From: Phoronis australis
Taxonomy: Eukaryota; Phoronida; Phoronidae
Assembly: GCA_002633005.1 (NCBI GenBank)
Contig: NMRA01000061.1
Location: forward strand, 725,076 to 789,075
DNA length: 64,000 nucleotides
Direction: 5' to 3'
Part shown: piece by piece, positions 11,562 to 24,411 of the stretch
How positions within the stretch are numbered: position 1 is the first letter of the stretch
Layout: each line of letters starts with the position of its first letter
Program-made: the position numbers and the translations under genes
The notes under the pieces: generated by a model
Told to the model about the DNA's origin: nothing
The model's input: only the letters and a program-made list of their open reading frames with translations
Database searches by the model: none

Positions 11562-12491
11562 CTATACAAATGGGACAGCCAAATACCACACACAAAAGCT
11601 TTTCACAATTTCCACTACTGGTACTATAAACACTCTGGCATTGCTATCTGTACCACTATCAAAAATTCGATCTAAAACAGTGGTAGTGACTGTTAAATAT
11701 GTGACGGAAAGAAATTCCAGTGCTGTCCATTGACAAAGCACCAAGTCTGAATTTATCTGTGCCACGGTATCCTCCTTGGACACATCTGGACCACCAGCAG
11801 TCGGCATTGGAGGGGCATCAATTTCTAAGCGAATTTCAAGATCTCCAGCTTCTCTTTTGTTCTGCACTAAGTGGAAGGTGTTCTTTTTTCATTTACATAC
11901 TCTGAAAAGCACAACAGCGGCAATTCAACAGTAAAAGAAAAAACATTTTGAATCCAGAGTTGTCCATGATTAAAGTAAAACACGATGATATCTAATTGCA
12001 AGTTTTCGACTTCTTTTATAACCTTCAAGCAAATGCCAAAACTAGATTTTAATCCTGTTTTTTTTGAAACAGACTACTTTAATAATCAAAACCTTGGAAT
12101 TGAGTTACCATCCTGTTTTACTTTATTCATAGTCTGCTATCTTTTCAAAATACATGCATCTTTTGAGATCAGCTTTATTTGTTGTGGCTTTTAGTTTTAC
12201 TGATCCATTTGTAACTAAATCTTTCACGGAAAAATGAGACTTTAAACACTTGAGAACTACGGTGATTGTGAAAAAATGTTATTGTTCAGGCCCTGCGAAA
12301 GCGTCATGAATTATTAGACATCAAAATTGTCAAGGGACCTTACCTTTTTATAAGACCAGCTTCAACCTTCATGATGTGTCTGTCGTCAAAGCAGCCGTCC
12401 TTAGAATGGTCGGAGCATATTTCGGCTCCGACAGATATCTGACTCGACAGTCATTTTCAAAAGACGAGCAGAGCACACGAAAACCTGCCAT
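11562..12491 (-). pseudogene. Unrecognised two-exon minus-strand gene fragment in C
   Basis: A first exon is suggested from ATG at 12491 to the donor at 12344/12343 (AAAAG^GTAAGG). It reads MAGFRVLCSSFENDCR and RYLSEPKYAPTILR, then after a one-base shift DGCFDDRHIMKVEAGLIK. A second exon, after an acceptor near 11858 (TTAGTGCAG), reads NKREAGDLEIRLEIDAPPMP and GGPDVSKEDTVAQINSDLVL, and stays open to 11562. Composition and splice signals look coding, but no family is recognised and the first exon is frameshifted. It runs opposite to the P2X7-like pseudogene downstream. Confidence 0.35.
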
Positions 12492-13676
12492 TACGCAGCA
12501 GGATGCTTGTCTTTTTAGAATTTGAATGGGCTCATGCCTTCCACCAGGGTGGTGTTAAAGTAGTTAGCACACACACACCGATGCACCATGACTAAAACAC
12601 GCCAAGGTTGAACGGTCTTTTTTCTTCGTGAAATGTGATATAATAGCAGTGAACTGCACTGTGGGATATGATCTGGTTTGTGTTCCCCAACCATGTCACG
12701 GTGTCAAAGGTCAACTTTTCGCGCATTTTCTTATTTTCGCATTTTTAAATAACTAAAGATACAATAATACGATGATCTGAATAAAATACATCCAAATAGC
12801 AATACCTTGAAGATATTATTGCAATTTAACATACTTGGACCTTGCAAATTACACTTTAAGGATACCAAGCAATAAAATAAAAAGTTATTTTAAAAATCCA
12901 AAAAATATTTTTGTATGGATTACAGCACATCCAATATTCCCATGTATTTCAATAGGGAAATGGGTAGTAAGTGTGGAATTTCAAAAGGCCTTTATCAAAA
13001 AGTAGTTCCTAACTATTTAAAGTGAGATACTTTTTTCTACCAAAATAAGGTAAAACAAAAATATTCCAACGTCAAATTAGTGGGAGTTTTTTCACAGTTC
13101 CTGTGAAATGCCGCTTAATACGCAGAATTTTGGGCAATTCCATGAAGCTCTCCAGCATTGGAGGTAAAATTGAACAGTTTACCAAAACCTGAACAGTCGA
13201 TAGCGTCCGTTGGTACAGCGATTTCCTTCGAAATTTGGCTCTTATTTATGTACGGATACACGGTATTTATTGAATAATTAGTAGAACAATGTTTATTTGT
13301 TGTTTTTACTTCGCGTAGAATCGGTTGCTGTTAATACAATAGCACCAAGCAGTGTTTAGTGATCATTAGCAGACCCCGCCACACTCGATTTTCTAGTCAA
13401 TCGACGAAACTTTCGTCGAAAGTTGCGATTGTGTTTGAAATTCTTGCTACATGTAGTTTGATCATGCATTAAGCAATTTCTAATATTCACTCCTTCAACT
13501 GGCTATTATTTCAAGAACTGGGTCATGTACGGTGATTTCCTCATAAGTCGACGTAACGTAGGCTTAACAAAAGCTAACCTTGGGCTTGGTACAAAGCCAG
13601 CTGGCTAGGCTGGCTAAACAAAAGCCAGCGGTTCAGTCAAAGTGACGTTTTGATATACATCTTTTGGATGATGGAG
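12492..13676. other. Non-coding interior of C before A2
   Basis: AT-rich sequence with no supported coding region. Near 13575-13635 a cluster of AGCCAGC/GGCTGGC words forms small inverted repeats. Confidence 0.4.
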
Positions 13677-14287
13677 TACAGCACACATCACGAATTTTTG
13701 GCCGCCCGGTCGGAAATTGGTCGACGACTAGCCGTCGACCGGTCGTCTAATTTGCCGACCGGTCGGCTAATTTTTAGCCGACCGGCAGCCGCCCGCAGTG
13801 CCGACTCATAAGGCGACTCCCCAGCCGACCCTTCAGCCGACCCTTCAGCCGACCGGCCATCAGCCGACCAGCTGGTCGGCTGCTATTTTTAGGCTAGAGT
13901 AGCAGTTGCGTAATAGGTTGTCAGGCTGATACCACTTTGCGTGTCGATGCATATTCGTCTTAGCACAGGGTCAAATAAATTAACCTAGTTTTACTGTCTC
14001 GGTTACATGAGTTCACGTCGGTTGTGTAATACCACTAATTCGAAGGTTGAAGGCAAGCGGTAATAGTAAACATTGGATTATGGACAATGCAACAAGTTTT
14101 GGATGAAAAACGTGAAAGTTTTCTTTACATTTGATCTTTAATTTGACTCGTGACGTTAACAAGATGTATTAGATCGGTTGCTTCCCGGTCAATACAACGC
14201 TGTAGTCATTTTGTAAACGCAGCTATTTTAGCAGTCTTCGCCCGCAGTTGATTTCAAGTTGTTTGTGTAACGCCAAACTGCATCTTT

Positions 14288-14521
14288 TTGCGTTTTTTTA
14301 AGTTAGTCACCGGTCTCCTGTCACGCGCCCATGATGATGGATTAGTGAGTGAGTTCTTGCACCGCGAAAAGCTCTCACTCCAGGGATTTTATTTTCATAG
14401 TATTGACCCTTGCAGTACAGACGCGAAATTCACGGTCCAGTATGCCCTAAACCCACGGACTTCGATGGCTCTAACTTCGAAATCATATTATGGTTACGAT
14501 TTCCACGAACTAAGACGGTGA
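14288..14521 (+). pseudogene. Family A coding segment i in A2
   Basis: Same 77-codon frame as at 205-438 in A1, with no amino-acid difference. It ends in FHELRR and a TGA. No initiating ATG is present and no domain is recognised. Confidence 0.4.
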
Positions 14522-15455
14522 CATCACCACTGTTGTGGCTACAGCAAAGTAGCCTTGCGCATTCCGTTTTCAGTGTATCCGTGACGTTAAAATCTGGGCT
14601 AGCAGTTACATGTATACACGTAGTCCCCTATCAGTTGGTCGTTCACGTTGTTCCAAAAATAAATATTTTCTGTCACCAACACATTGACAAATTATGCAAA
14701 ATAAAACAATTGTGAACGGCAAGATGTGAATACGTGGTGAAGAGGTATTTGTCTCTACGCGGCATATGTGCGTGAAACTTTGGTAAAGCGAAAAAATGAT
14801 AGAAAATACACAAAGGTGCACTTTTGAGAAGCAAAGCGTCTGGTGATCTTGATAGCGTACATGTATGATCTGGCCACCTCAGGTAGTAAGTGACGCTGAA
14901 TGAGAAGTGGTTACTACATGTTTGGCGCGAAAATAAAAAAATCATGCTTGTATTGCCAGCCACCCCCTCCCCGAATTTTGCACATTCTAATGAGTCACCA
15001 CTCGAGATTTGGTTCCGTTTCAGTCCTAAAATCGCATAATATTTCTGTGCTCAGCTGTAAGAAAAAATACAATTTTTTGAAACGGTGCTCAGTCTTAATA
15101 AAGTTTCCAGCATGAGAGCGCTTTGATCAGAAATGCCAAGCACACGCAGAGTTGTAAGACAGAGACGTTGGCGTTTCCGTATGTCCACAAAAGTGCTTTG
15201 AGCAGTGTGTACAAATTTGTTCATTTCGCTTTTCTGCACTGACGACTATGATCAACACGGTGTTTTAACTACACTTTTGAGTGCATTTTCAAAAATAAAT
15301 GTTTGGTTGGTGAATTCAGCGAGTCGGTGCCCACGGGCAGGAAAACGTATCTGCGTAAATAAAGAGTTGCGTTTTCAAAACATTCAGAGCATGAGCTCAA
15401 GGACTACCTGAGACAGAAAATAAAACCGATTACCAAACAGAAACTTGTCCAATGA

Positions 15456-15851
15456 ATATATAGCTCTTGGAAAACTGTTACCCCGAAGAAATGTGCAAAA
15501 TACGAACGTCGTTTACGAAAGATTGTACCAGAAGTGATTCGTTGCAGTGGAGCCGCACGGGATAGTAAAAACACTGTGCTGTGCACTAGTTACCTGAATG
15601 GAAAGCTGAAGCGGAAAAATCCAGAACACACATTTTCTATTCAGGAATTGAAATCTCTGTAGAATCAAAAACAATTGGCAACCAGGATTTATTGCGTTAG
15701 AAAACTTATCACGCCTGGAGAGAATTGTTTTCATGCCCGGAGACTACGTGATCACCCATTATGCAATGATGACAATCCAGTGTGTACCTATACATTGGCA
15801 TCTATTGTAAAACGTGGATTAGACGAAAGAAATTCAACCCCATTTCGAAGA
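15456..15851 (+). pseudogene. Family A coding segment ii in A2
   Basis: Same frame and the same internal TAG as A1 1385-1780, so the lesion predates the split of A1 and A2. The two copies therefore came from an already defective master, probably mobilised in trans. Confidence 0.4.
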
Positions 15852-17488
15852 TAATATGTCTGTTGTCGGCGAGAGGTTGAACATATAGCCCTTGTTTAGT
15901 ATAGTACGGACAGTATCACTTTGAAAGATCAATGCTTGGGGATGGTGACGTGGTGTTCTGGCGTGAAAGTTACTGACATGGTAAGTTTTTGAACCTGACT
16001 TATTAAATTTTCAGTTCGGTCGTATTTTATTTTGATCCTGAAGTGAAGAATTTTTGGTCCTCACTTGATAAATTATAGGTGCTGATGTGATAAATTTTCA
16101 GTCTTGACGTGGTGAATTTGGTCTTTATTTGCTCTTTGGTCTTCTGTGTGAAAACAATCTCAATGTATTGGATTGTTTTAATTCCTGCTTAAGTAAAATG
16201 TCTGGTTTTGAGATATTTATTTTTGGTCCTGGAGAGTTTGCATGTTTTGCTTGGTTTTAATCATGCATAGAAAAGATATGTCGTTAAATGTTTCAAATTA
16301 GGCCTCCCATAAATGGGGGGAGAGCAGGTTGTGTAGCATCGTACTATGTAACTTCTAATATAAATCTAGGTGTTCGTGATTTAGTAATACTATGAAAAAT
16401 GAGTAGTTATGACTATGAAAAATGAGTAGTTGAGGCTTCTTTTGAAATACTGTATCCTTTGTATATGCCTGGTGTACATGGCTCAGTGTGATATTATCTA
16501 AGCTTTATTATCCTCTATGGCTTAACAACTATATATCTTCATTCATGCCTGTAAAAGAGGTACTCCCAGGATCATCAAGCATGTGTATGTTTTTATTCTA
16601 ATGAGGCGTGCTTCGAATGTACAATTAGTAATTATACTTTTGCAGTGGTTCATAACAAACGGATTCATTAAACCCAGTAAATATTTTTGCAACTGCTGAC
16701 TCTGCATATCAGACGTGCATATTGCATCATACCTCATCAGAGTAAAACTTGTTATCAATCATAGTAGAAAAAATTATTTTTATCATTGCCACAAGACGTT
16801 AACAAACGCAGTGAGTGTCTGTAACTGTTGTGTCTAGATTGCTGATGAACTAAAGTCGGTCTACATGTATTTCCATTTTTATATCACTGATTCATGCCAA
16901 AGGTTTGAAATTGCGCCCCTTTAAGAGTTTTGACTTGCCCTGTGATCACTAGAATCCGATGCAATAAACTTATAGAAGTTGTTTTTTAACCAGTGTAATA
17001 TAGCTGAAAATTGTGTGCGTTTTCGTTTGCGAGAGTGTTCTTTTTGAATCAATGGGTTAATCATTTTACGCTCTACATGAAAACACAGACTACTTTTTTT
17101 AGGATTACATGTACCAGGTTACCCCGAAAATATTATTTTCAAAGTTTTACCCCTTGGAGTATACGCGAAACGCCAAGTATTGTGTTCTTACGCGAAAGGG
17201 CTCGGAAGGCTGTAGCCTTGGTGCGAAGCTGTTTACTAAATTAAATATACAAATTTGCGCCATTGTGGGTAAAAACTGACCGAATAAAATCTTCCTAGAG
17301 TAAACTAAATTATTTACCAGCGTTGCAAAAAATGGTTTTCTACAATTATTCTGCTGCTAAAGTTATGTTGTGATCTTATGCGTCGACTTTCGCCCCAATG
17401 AAATATTGCGTCACCTTTTAGCCAGTTTCTTTTTCCCAGATTCTTCAATCAAACGTTCTCCCTCGAGGTTACGTAAACGTCACAACAA

Positions 17489-17792
17489 ATGATCAGAATT
17501 GGTTTCACTTCATTATATGTTTTTGGAATTTTGATATCAGTGAACCGAATTTTAGAACAAATTTTGCTGAGATGTGTTCATCATCTAATGGGAGATGTTG
17601 AAAACATTTTGGAAGTGGCGCGTGTCACAATGAACTTTTTTCAAAACGACGATATACGTTTTTTCGTTAAAAAGGCAGAGAATTACGCAAGAAGATGACG
17701 TCGGATGTTTCTCACTTAAACGGCCGTAACGGGCAACTTGAATGCCAATTGACTTCCAGATTTTGCATGCACACCCGCCAGTCTTGAGCTCA
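17489..17792 (+). pseudogene. Family A coding segment iii in A2
   Basis: Contains DVENILEVARVT with the same one-base deletion as A1 relative to A3, so the downstream part is out of frame. Function unknown. Confidence 0.35.
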
Positions 17793-18840
17793 TGTTGATA
17801 CAAGCTTTTCGACGAGGTGACAAACGTAACTATCCGGGCTGTGTGAAGTATCGAGGTCTGTTTGGTCTCAATAAGCAGTGGCACCTTGCTGTATTTTGAA
17901 AATAGTCTTCATGCAACTAGCTGGCTACATAGGAAGGCTCTAGTTTCGAAAAGATGTTTTACTGCGAAAGTGACAACAATTTCTGAATGATGATGGATGA
18001 TGGATGACACTATAAACCGATCAGTCTTCCGTTTTCATGCGCCCATGATTTAATATCGGCGCTATGTTCAAACCATTGTTTATGTTGTTTCTAAAATAAA
18101 ATTGGGTTCTATTGCTGTACCAACATATTAAGAAATTATACAGAAATAAGCAATAATTATCTGTGGTAAATCGCAATATACAGCGTGATGAAGTGATCAT
18201 CAAGAGCAATAACGGATGAGCGCAAATGCGTGATGCTTGTTGAGCATTCCGCTGCATGAAAACACTTGAGGTCGTGTATTGAGTGTTGTATTCTGATTGT
18301 TATGCAATTTTACTGTAAATTTCAAATTTCGTGCTTGTTTTTGTGCAAAATGTACTGTATAAAAAGTCTCATATCTAAATTTAGAAATTATACTTCCGCG
18401 ATATCACTTAACGTTTGATTTTACCACGCCGTCATTAATTCAACATAAAGTTTTAGGCTGGTGTAATGTCACGCACTTCGTATTTGTAGGTTGATTCGAT
18501 TTTATTTCCTTTCAATAGTTGAACAAAAGTTTATAAACCGATGTCAAGACCTGAGTTGCCAGTGGTGAACGAACAGCGAACAGTAAAATGTTTGTTTGGC
18601 CAAAGTTCACTCGTTAAGTCATAAAATGGTAATTGCCGACCAAGGACACGCTTAATCCGAATTGGTCGTCTACGCTAGGCGACCACTTAGCCGCCCCAAG
18701 TGCCGACCACAGAGGCGACTCAGTAGACGGCTCCTAGCCGACCGTTGTTGGTCGGCTGCTGGTCGGCTAGACGACCGGTCGACGGCCGGTCGTCGACCAA
18801 TTTCCGACCGGTCGGCTAAAAATTCGTGATGTGTGCTGTA

Positions 18841-20317
18841 GAATTTTTGACAATATTCAGTACAAAAATGGCAAAAGAATAAAATTGCTAAAGGGGAGGG
18901 GGGGCATATTTTTGCCAATTATATTTGTTGCCACAACGTCAGCAAAATACAAATATTTATTTACAAAATATCCAAATATCAAGGAATTTGTATCACAATT
19001 ATTCACTTCAGTGCAAGTTGTCGAATATAGAATCTTCACTTTCTATGCAGAAGATTCAGTAACACAGTTATGAAATCTACAGACAGTTTTGAAAAAGCCG
19101 CCGACTTTGAAAAAGTGTTCAGTGAACAATTAAATCATTGTATACCATATATGCACAACCCCCAAAAATCGCACCAGAGTTTATTCTCATTTAATATAAG
19201 ACATTGGAGTACCCACAATAAAAATCGTCAATATCAATTCAAAGCTGCAGGCCACCAAGAACAACGTGCCTTCGGTTTCAATTTTATAGAACACCTCAAT
19301 TTATAATCACTATTGCCCATCATCAGGAAATCCACCTTATTTTTTAAAGGTTAATTTCATTGGCGGATCTAGTATACCATAATTAAGAGGGGGCCAAGAT
19401 GTTGCCTCGGAGAATTCAGCGTAGTGCAATCACATGCACAGGCGGCCCGAAAAGAAGTTGCAAGGACTGGCGATGTGGACCCTGGTGTACCTAAATTCTA
19501 TCGGACTAAAAAAAAGGATAACATGGTTCCGCTGCGCTCTACCCCCCTGCCATTTCAAATTGGTGCGCTCCATATTTCTTCACGCTGCCGCTGTTTAATT
19601 TTCCTTGCACCAGCCAGGGGTCCGGCTCCCTGCTCCCCCCAAATCCGCCTATGACTTTAATGCCTGAAACATTTGAGTTTTCCAACTCACATCAGATTAT
19701 AATTTCTACCATCTTTTTTGTTCTCCAGTTTCACTGGGCAGAAAATAATCATACATGCCGATGATTATGTGTCTCTAAGTTCAGTAATGAGTAATGGTTT
19801 TGTAATAAAATGAATGTTGAAAAGGTCTTTTAATATTGGTATCGAACAAACATGACTGTGTGTTTATTTTGCAATAACTCTCACTATATTATTGAAATGG
19901 AGTTACAAAGGAAAAAATCAATGTATTTTAGAATTGTGATGACAGAACAGAAACAATAAGTTTCCTCACATGATAAATTGTTTATGGTGACCTTCATACC
20001 ATGAAACATGGTCCAGTTACGCATATCATTGTTTTACTTGTGGATTGGGTGTATAGTAGTCATTATGTCCTTAATAGAACAACATCTAACTCTGAACAGT
20101 GCGTGCAATTTTATGAAAAGAGGTCATTAAACCGCAAGAATCTGAAGACATTGAATGCAAATAATAAATAAAATATTTGTTCACATGCAAAAGAACTCGA
20201 ATGTCTATTAGTATATTATGATCTTCAAGTAATATAAAAACATACATAACTAGCTTCTGAAACCCATACTTTCAACCATAAATTAGATGAAAACAGGAAT
20301 ACTCCAGAGTTGCACCA
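18841..20317. other. AT-rich interior of C after A2
   Basis: No supported gene. The only recognisable object is the short element at 19358-19653. A poly-G stretch lies near 18894-18904. Confidence 0.4.
19358..19653. mobile_element. Short non-autonomous element with CATNGGCGGAT termini
   Basis: The left end CATTGGCGGATCT and the right end AAATCCGCCTATG are inverted partners (11 of 13 bases), enclosing about 296 bp with G-rich and C-rich tracts. CA-starting termini of this kind are common in hAT-like MITEs, but a clear 8 bp target duplication is not seen, so the superfamily stays open. Confidence 0.4.
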
Positions 20318-20605
20318 TCATGAACTACTAGATAATGTATACATAACATCTAATCTATAAAGGCAATACCTAGGTGCAATAATTTCACATAAAGCTGACA
20401 AAATTTCTATATTCCATGGACACAGAAGTTCCACTAATCTGTCAAATAAATTTGGAGAATGTTTATCCAAGTTTAGCTGAGTCTGACAGAATTCTCTTGA
20501 AGTCTGCTCAATGTTAAATTGAAAACTAAATGTACTGTGTGAAACACAATTTGGATCAAAATCCAAAAACCAAACAAAAGCAAATCATTTATTTCCAACA
20601 CACAG

Positions 20606-20657
20606 GAAGTCTAAATCAAAGGCGCACAGAAGTCTAAATCAAAGGCGCAAAGAAGTC
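20606..20657. repeat. Short tandem repeat, 23 bp unit
   Basis: The unit GAAGTCTAAATCAAAGGCGC is repeated twice and starts a third time with drift. No function is implied. Confidence 0.7.
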
Positions 20658-20980
20658 TATGTAAATCAATCAAAACTCCAGAAAATAACCTTATTTTGTG
20701 TCATCCACCAACAGTAAAGAATAACAGACCAATATTATGCAACAAGGCTTTTTTAAAAGTAGGTAGAAAATGCACCAATATTGGTTCCACCGACTGGAAG
20801 CGTTCAAGAGTGGCACACCCTAAATCATGTAAAATCACTCCACTCGTATCACCAGCAGTTTACACCTTTCAGCATTTATAGAAAACCATAAAACTCTCAG
20901 AAAGACATCGACTCTTTCAAGGGTTCAGCAACAGAAGTAAGCCACTGTGATGAGACTAAGCATTGCAACTGGAATATATT

Positions 20981-21909
20981 TCAATAGGTTTGAGTCCTAA
21001 TCAAATAGCTTGGAAATACAATGGCATATGTGACCACCGATTTCCCATTCCTACAAACATCACAATGCCTACCCACAACTCCAACCTCGGTCAGCACCCG
21101 CTGATGAAGGGGTGAAGACATATCCTTTAAAAAATCTATAAGCATGGCACGCGCACATCTATAAGTAACCTGTAACAGTATTCGAAAATTCATGTTTACA
21201 CTAACATAGCTTAATGTTAATGTTCAGCAGCTTAGAAATTTCTTTCAAATTCACAAGTTTCAGATTGCTCAACTCTTTGTCCCTCACCATCTCACACAAG
21301 TTTTCTCCTCCATACCTAATCGGGTGCATTACCCCTACTTCACGAAATACTGAGTCCCTATTTTCTCCTCCCAGATACGTCGACCATTTGCAACATCGTC
21401 TTCGTCTTCATCTTCAAAAACTGCTTTGCGCTTTATTTGAAGTGCAAGTCGTGAAAAAAAGCTAGATATCTATTTGGCTGTATGCCACTCATTGGAAGGA
21501 AACTTCGATCTGATGAACTGAACACACTGCCCTGGGTCTGCTTTTTGGCCACTTTTCTCGCCATCGTTAAACATATTTGTAGAGAAATCCATCACACCTT
21601 TGGACATTCTTGGGGCTTTGTGACCGATTTCAATGCCCAACCTTCCTCTAATTTTGAAAATTCAATTACTTCCTCAGTCATTTGCTTGTAATCATCTGAA
21701 GAAAATTTAGGGTAAAACACCTCAACAGGAGGGAGATTACGGTTCATCCGGTGATATGAATTGACATTTAGAAAACTTTCTTGCACTTGATTTCTCAACT
21801 TCACACAGGAACTGCAAATGCTCCATTCGCGATTACCTAAGTTCAGTATCAGGAACCAGGTTTCATATCTGCGCTCTGAAGTCCTGACACTGACTTTAGG
21901 TGCGTCCAT
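20981..21909 (-). pseudogene. Downstream exons of the Cys/His protein gene, decayed
   Basis: Reading right to left: an exon with RTSERRYETWFLILNLG and the Cys pair WSICSSC, running to CPK near 21592. Then, after a short gap or one-base shift, QCVQFIRSKFPSNEWHTAK, a TAG where CAG would fit, and ISSFFSRLALQIKRKAV with the acidic run FEDEDEDDVANGR. After another break come HPIRYGGENLCEMVRDKEL and a 21193-20981 frame with the Cys/His-bearing block VVGRHCDVCRNGKSVV. A splice at about 21898 joins in phase to the exon at 24412-24764. Lesions (one stop and two apparent shifts) suggest a pseudogene. The family is not named with confidence. Confidence 0.45.
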
Positions 21910-22630
21910 GAAAACGAAATTACCGATGAGTTACGGATGGACGACTAAGCGTACATCGTGACTTTACGCGACAAACCGGCAATTTCCGTACCATCCTTGA
22001 TCTCAAACTGTCAAAGTGCGACGTGTGTTTGGACTTTTTGGGAACATTTTTCTGCTTTGACTGCGAATTTATAGCAAACTTGCTGTATTGCAAGACACTG
22101 TGAATGTTTAGAAAGAACAATTGCTCATGGTTTGTTGAACCCCTGTTTTGTGTAAATTTATTGAGTTATTTGTTTGATCTGGATGGCTGAATCGAAGCAC
22201 CCGTGAAATTTCTAGTCCCGAGTGTCATACCCTGTAGTATTATATGTAGTGTATTGGGGACCATCAGAAGCTGAGTTCGCTCGTGGTAATGCACAGGTTC
22301 TATTCTTAAATGTACTACATGTACATGTATAAGAAAAGACATTTGCCTTAAGAAAAAAATAAATCCAAACTAATGACTACCAAAAATGATGCTTGTTATT
22401 CAGCAGTAATTGGTTATCATGTTAATTTAGAAGGCAGAATTCCAACAGTGACAGGATATAAGGAATGGTGAAAACGCGCATTTTGAAATGTGTCGATTAT
22501 TTAGGGTGAAATCGACACATTTCGTTTCGCGACCAAAACCCGCGCAAACTTCCTAATCATGCGCGGAGAAACAAAAGTCCGCAAACCTCGAATCTGTCCC
22601 GGCTCCGTTCCGCCAATGAGAACGTACCCG

Positions 22631-22736
22631 CGCGCCACCCTGTCTTCCACTGACCAGTACGGACGTGCGCCCCCTGTCTTCCACTGGCCTCTACGGAAGC
22701 GCGCCCCCTGTCTTCCAGTGGCCAGGCTCCGACCCG
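22631..22736. repeat. 34 bp tandem repeat, three units, in D
   Basis: Three imperfect units, each carrying CCCTGTCTTCCACTGG or a close variant, preceded by CGCGCC or TGCGCC. It explains the long open frames around it. Confidence 0.7.
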
Positions 22737-23476
22737 AGGGTTACCGTGATTCCGCGCTCCGGCGCCGAAAGTCATATACACATTTCTTTGTACTCGCAAA
22801 TTTTTTCAACCCAAGGTTTCTGAAAGCGACGCAAATGGACAATAATCGACACATTTCTTGGGACTTTGCACATACGCAGGGGCAGACCGGCCTGCAGCGC
22901 TCCGTCCTCCGTTCTGCGGCACCGCAGACCCCGCAGGATCCCGGACTTTACACCCTGGACCACCGACTGGGGAGTTTTCACACTGAGATACCCGAGACAC
23001 GACTAGGGACTGTATCCCGGCCTGCCAATAGACCCTGCTGTGGGCTTACCTTGGTTACATTTTCAAAGCACCTTTGCCAGAAAGCGACACAAATGGCCAT
23101 TAATAGACACATTTCGTGGGATTTTTCAACGCAACCTTTCTGAAACCGACACATATTGCCAATAATCGACACACATTTTCTCGGAACTTAGAAAATTTCG
23201 CACATTTACGCAGGGGACAGACCTGAGCAGCCGCGCTCCAGCCTCGGCAGTGAAGACCGCGCAAGCGCCGGGTGGAGACTTTTCACAGATATTGCCGGGA
23301 CACGACAATGGACTATATAGCGGCCAGCCGCTGGAGCCCGATACGTTTCCACAGACGGCGGTCCACGGGGTCATGTCCGGCATCCTGCGGGGTCTGCGGT
23401 GCCGAGGCCGGAGCGCTGCAGGCCAGTTTGTCCTGCGTATGTGCAAAAAGTCCTACGAAATGTGTCGATTATTGAC

Positions 23477-24148
23477 NNNNNNNNNNNNNNNNNNNNNNNN
23501 NNNNNNNNNNNNNNNNNNNNNNNNNNNNNNNNNNNNNNNNNNNNNNNNNNNNNNNNNNNNNNNNNNNNNNNNNNNNNNNNNNNNNNNNNNNNNNNNNNNN
23601 NNNNNNNNNNNNNNNNNNNNNNNNNNNNNNNNNNNNNNNNNNNNNNNNNNNNNNNNNNNNNNNNNNNNNNNNNNNNNNNNNNNNNNNNNNNNNNNNNNNN
23701 NNNNNNNNNNNNNNNNNNNNNNNNNNNNNNNNNNNNNNNNNNNNNNNNNNNNNNNNNNNNNNNNNNNNNNNNNNNNNNNNNNNNNNNNNNNNNNNNNNNN
23801 NNNNNNNNNNNNNNNNNNNNNNNNNNNNNNNNNNNNNNNNNNNNNNNNNNNNNNNNNNNNNNNNNNNNNNNNNNNNNNNNNNNNNNNNNNNNNNNNNNNN
23901 NNNNNNNNNNNNNNNNNNNNNNNNNNNNNNNNNNNNNNNNNNNNNNNNNNNNNNNNNNNNNNNNNNNNNNNNNNNNNNNNNNNNNNNNNNNNNNNNNNNN
24001 NNNNNNNNNNNNNNNNNNNNNNNNNNNNNNNNNNNNNNNNNNNNNNNNNNNNNNNNNNNNNNNNNNNNNNNNNNNNNNNNNNNNNNNNNNNNNNNNNNNN
24101 NNNNNNNNNNNNNNNNNNNNNNNNNNNNNNNNNNNNNNNNNNNNNNNN
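23477..24148. other. Assembly gap, 672 N
   Basis: A run of N inside element D. The repeated, GC-rich modules on both sides are a likely reason for the failed assembly. The true length is unknown. Confidence 0.99.
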
Positions 24149-24411
24149 GTCCCGGTGCCGGAAAGTGACGATCCAGTCGGTGATCGTAGTTTAGTCAGCA
24201 AGTTTTTGCGGGTTTTAGATGAGAAACGAAATGTGTCGATTTCACCGTCAAAAACCAGCAGATTTTAAAATGCACGTTTTCACTCTACCCTACATCTTGC
24301 CATATATCCAGAATTCAACAATGCATGCCTGATCCAACGGGTAGGATCACATTTCTCTCAGTTCTTATCTCGTCTAACAATAACATAGCTGAATTCATTG
24401 CACGTCAACCT

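Larger units (their letters stand above)
13679..18838 (+). mobile_element. Family A TIR transposon, complete copy A2 (5,160 bp)
   Basis: The reference copy. The left terminus CAGCACACATCACGAATTTT begins at 13679 after TA (13677-13678), and the right terminus ends at 18838 before TA (18839-18840). The outer about 70 bp are inverted copies of each other, and GCCGAC-rich DNA lies inside both. Over 4.75 kb it is almost identical to A1, with scattered substitutions and one 12 bp deletion near 14792. The right flanks of A1 and A2 are unrelated beyond the TA, so the copies arose by transposition, not segmental duplication. It is nested in element C. Confidence 0.92.
22468..24283. mobile_element. Element D, GC-rich, with long inverted termini and internal N gap
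   Basis: The left 80 bp (from GTGAAAACGCGCATTTT) and the right 80 bp (reverse complement GTGAAAACGTGCATTTT) align along their whole length and share the block GGTGAAATCGACACATTTCG. Internally, GC-rich blocks containing AATAATCGACACATTT and a TTTGCACATACGCAGGGGCA-like motif recur directly (22843, 23161) and inverted (23340-23476), so the element is built of repeated modules. No target duplication is obvious. Long frames across it are repeat artefacts. It lies in a probable intron of the minus-strand Cys/His gene. Confidence 0.75.

Noticed and set aside
1-18838. A1/A2 as a segmental duplication
   Set aside because: Similarity stops exactly at the inverted terminus, flanks differ, and TA duplications are present.
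22559-23143. 194-codon + strand frame
   Set aside because: It runs through the 34 bp tandem repeat and GC-rich modules of D, with no known motif; low stop density is expected there.
23250-24268. Long open frames of 276-314 codons across the N gap
   Set aside because: Most of their length is N; the flanking parts are repeat modules of element D.
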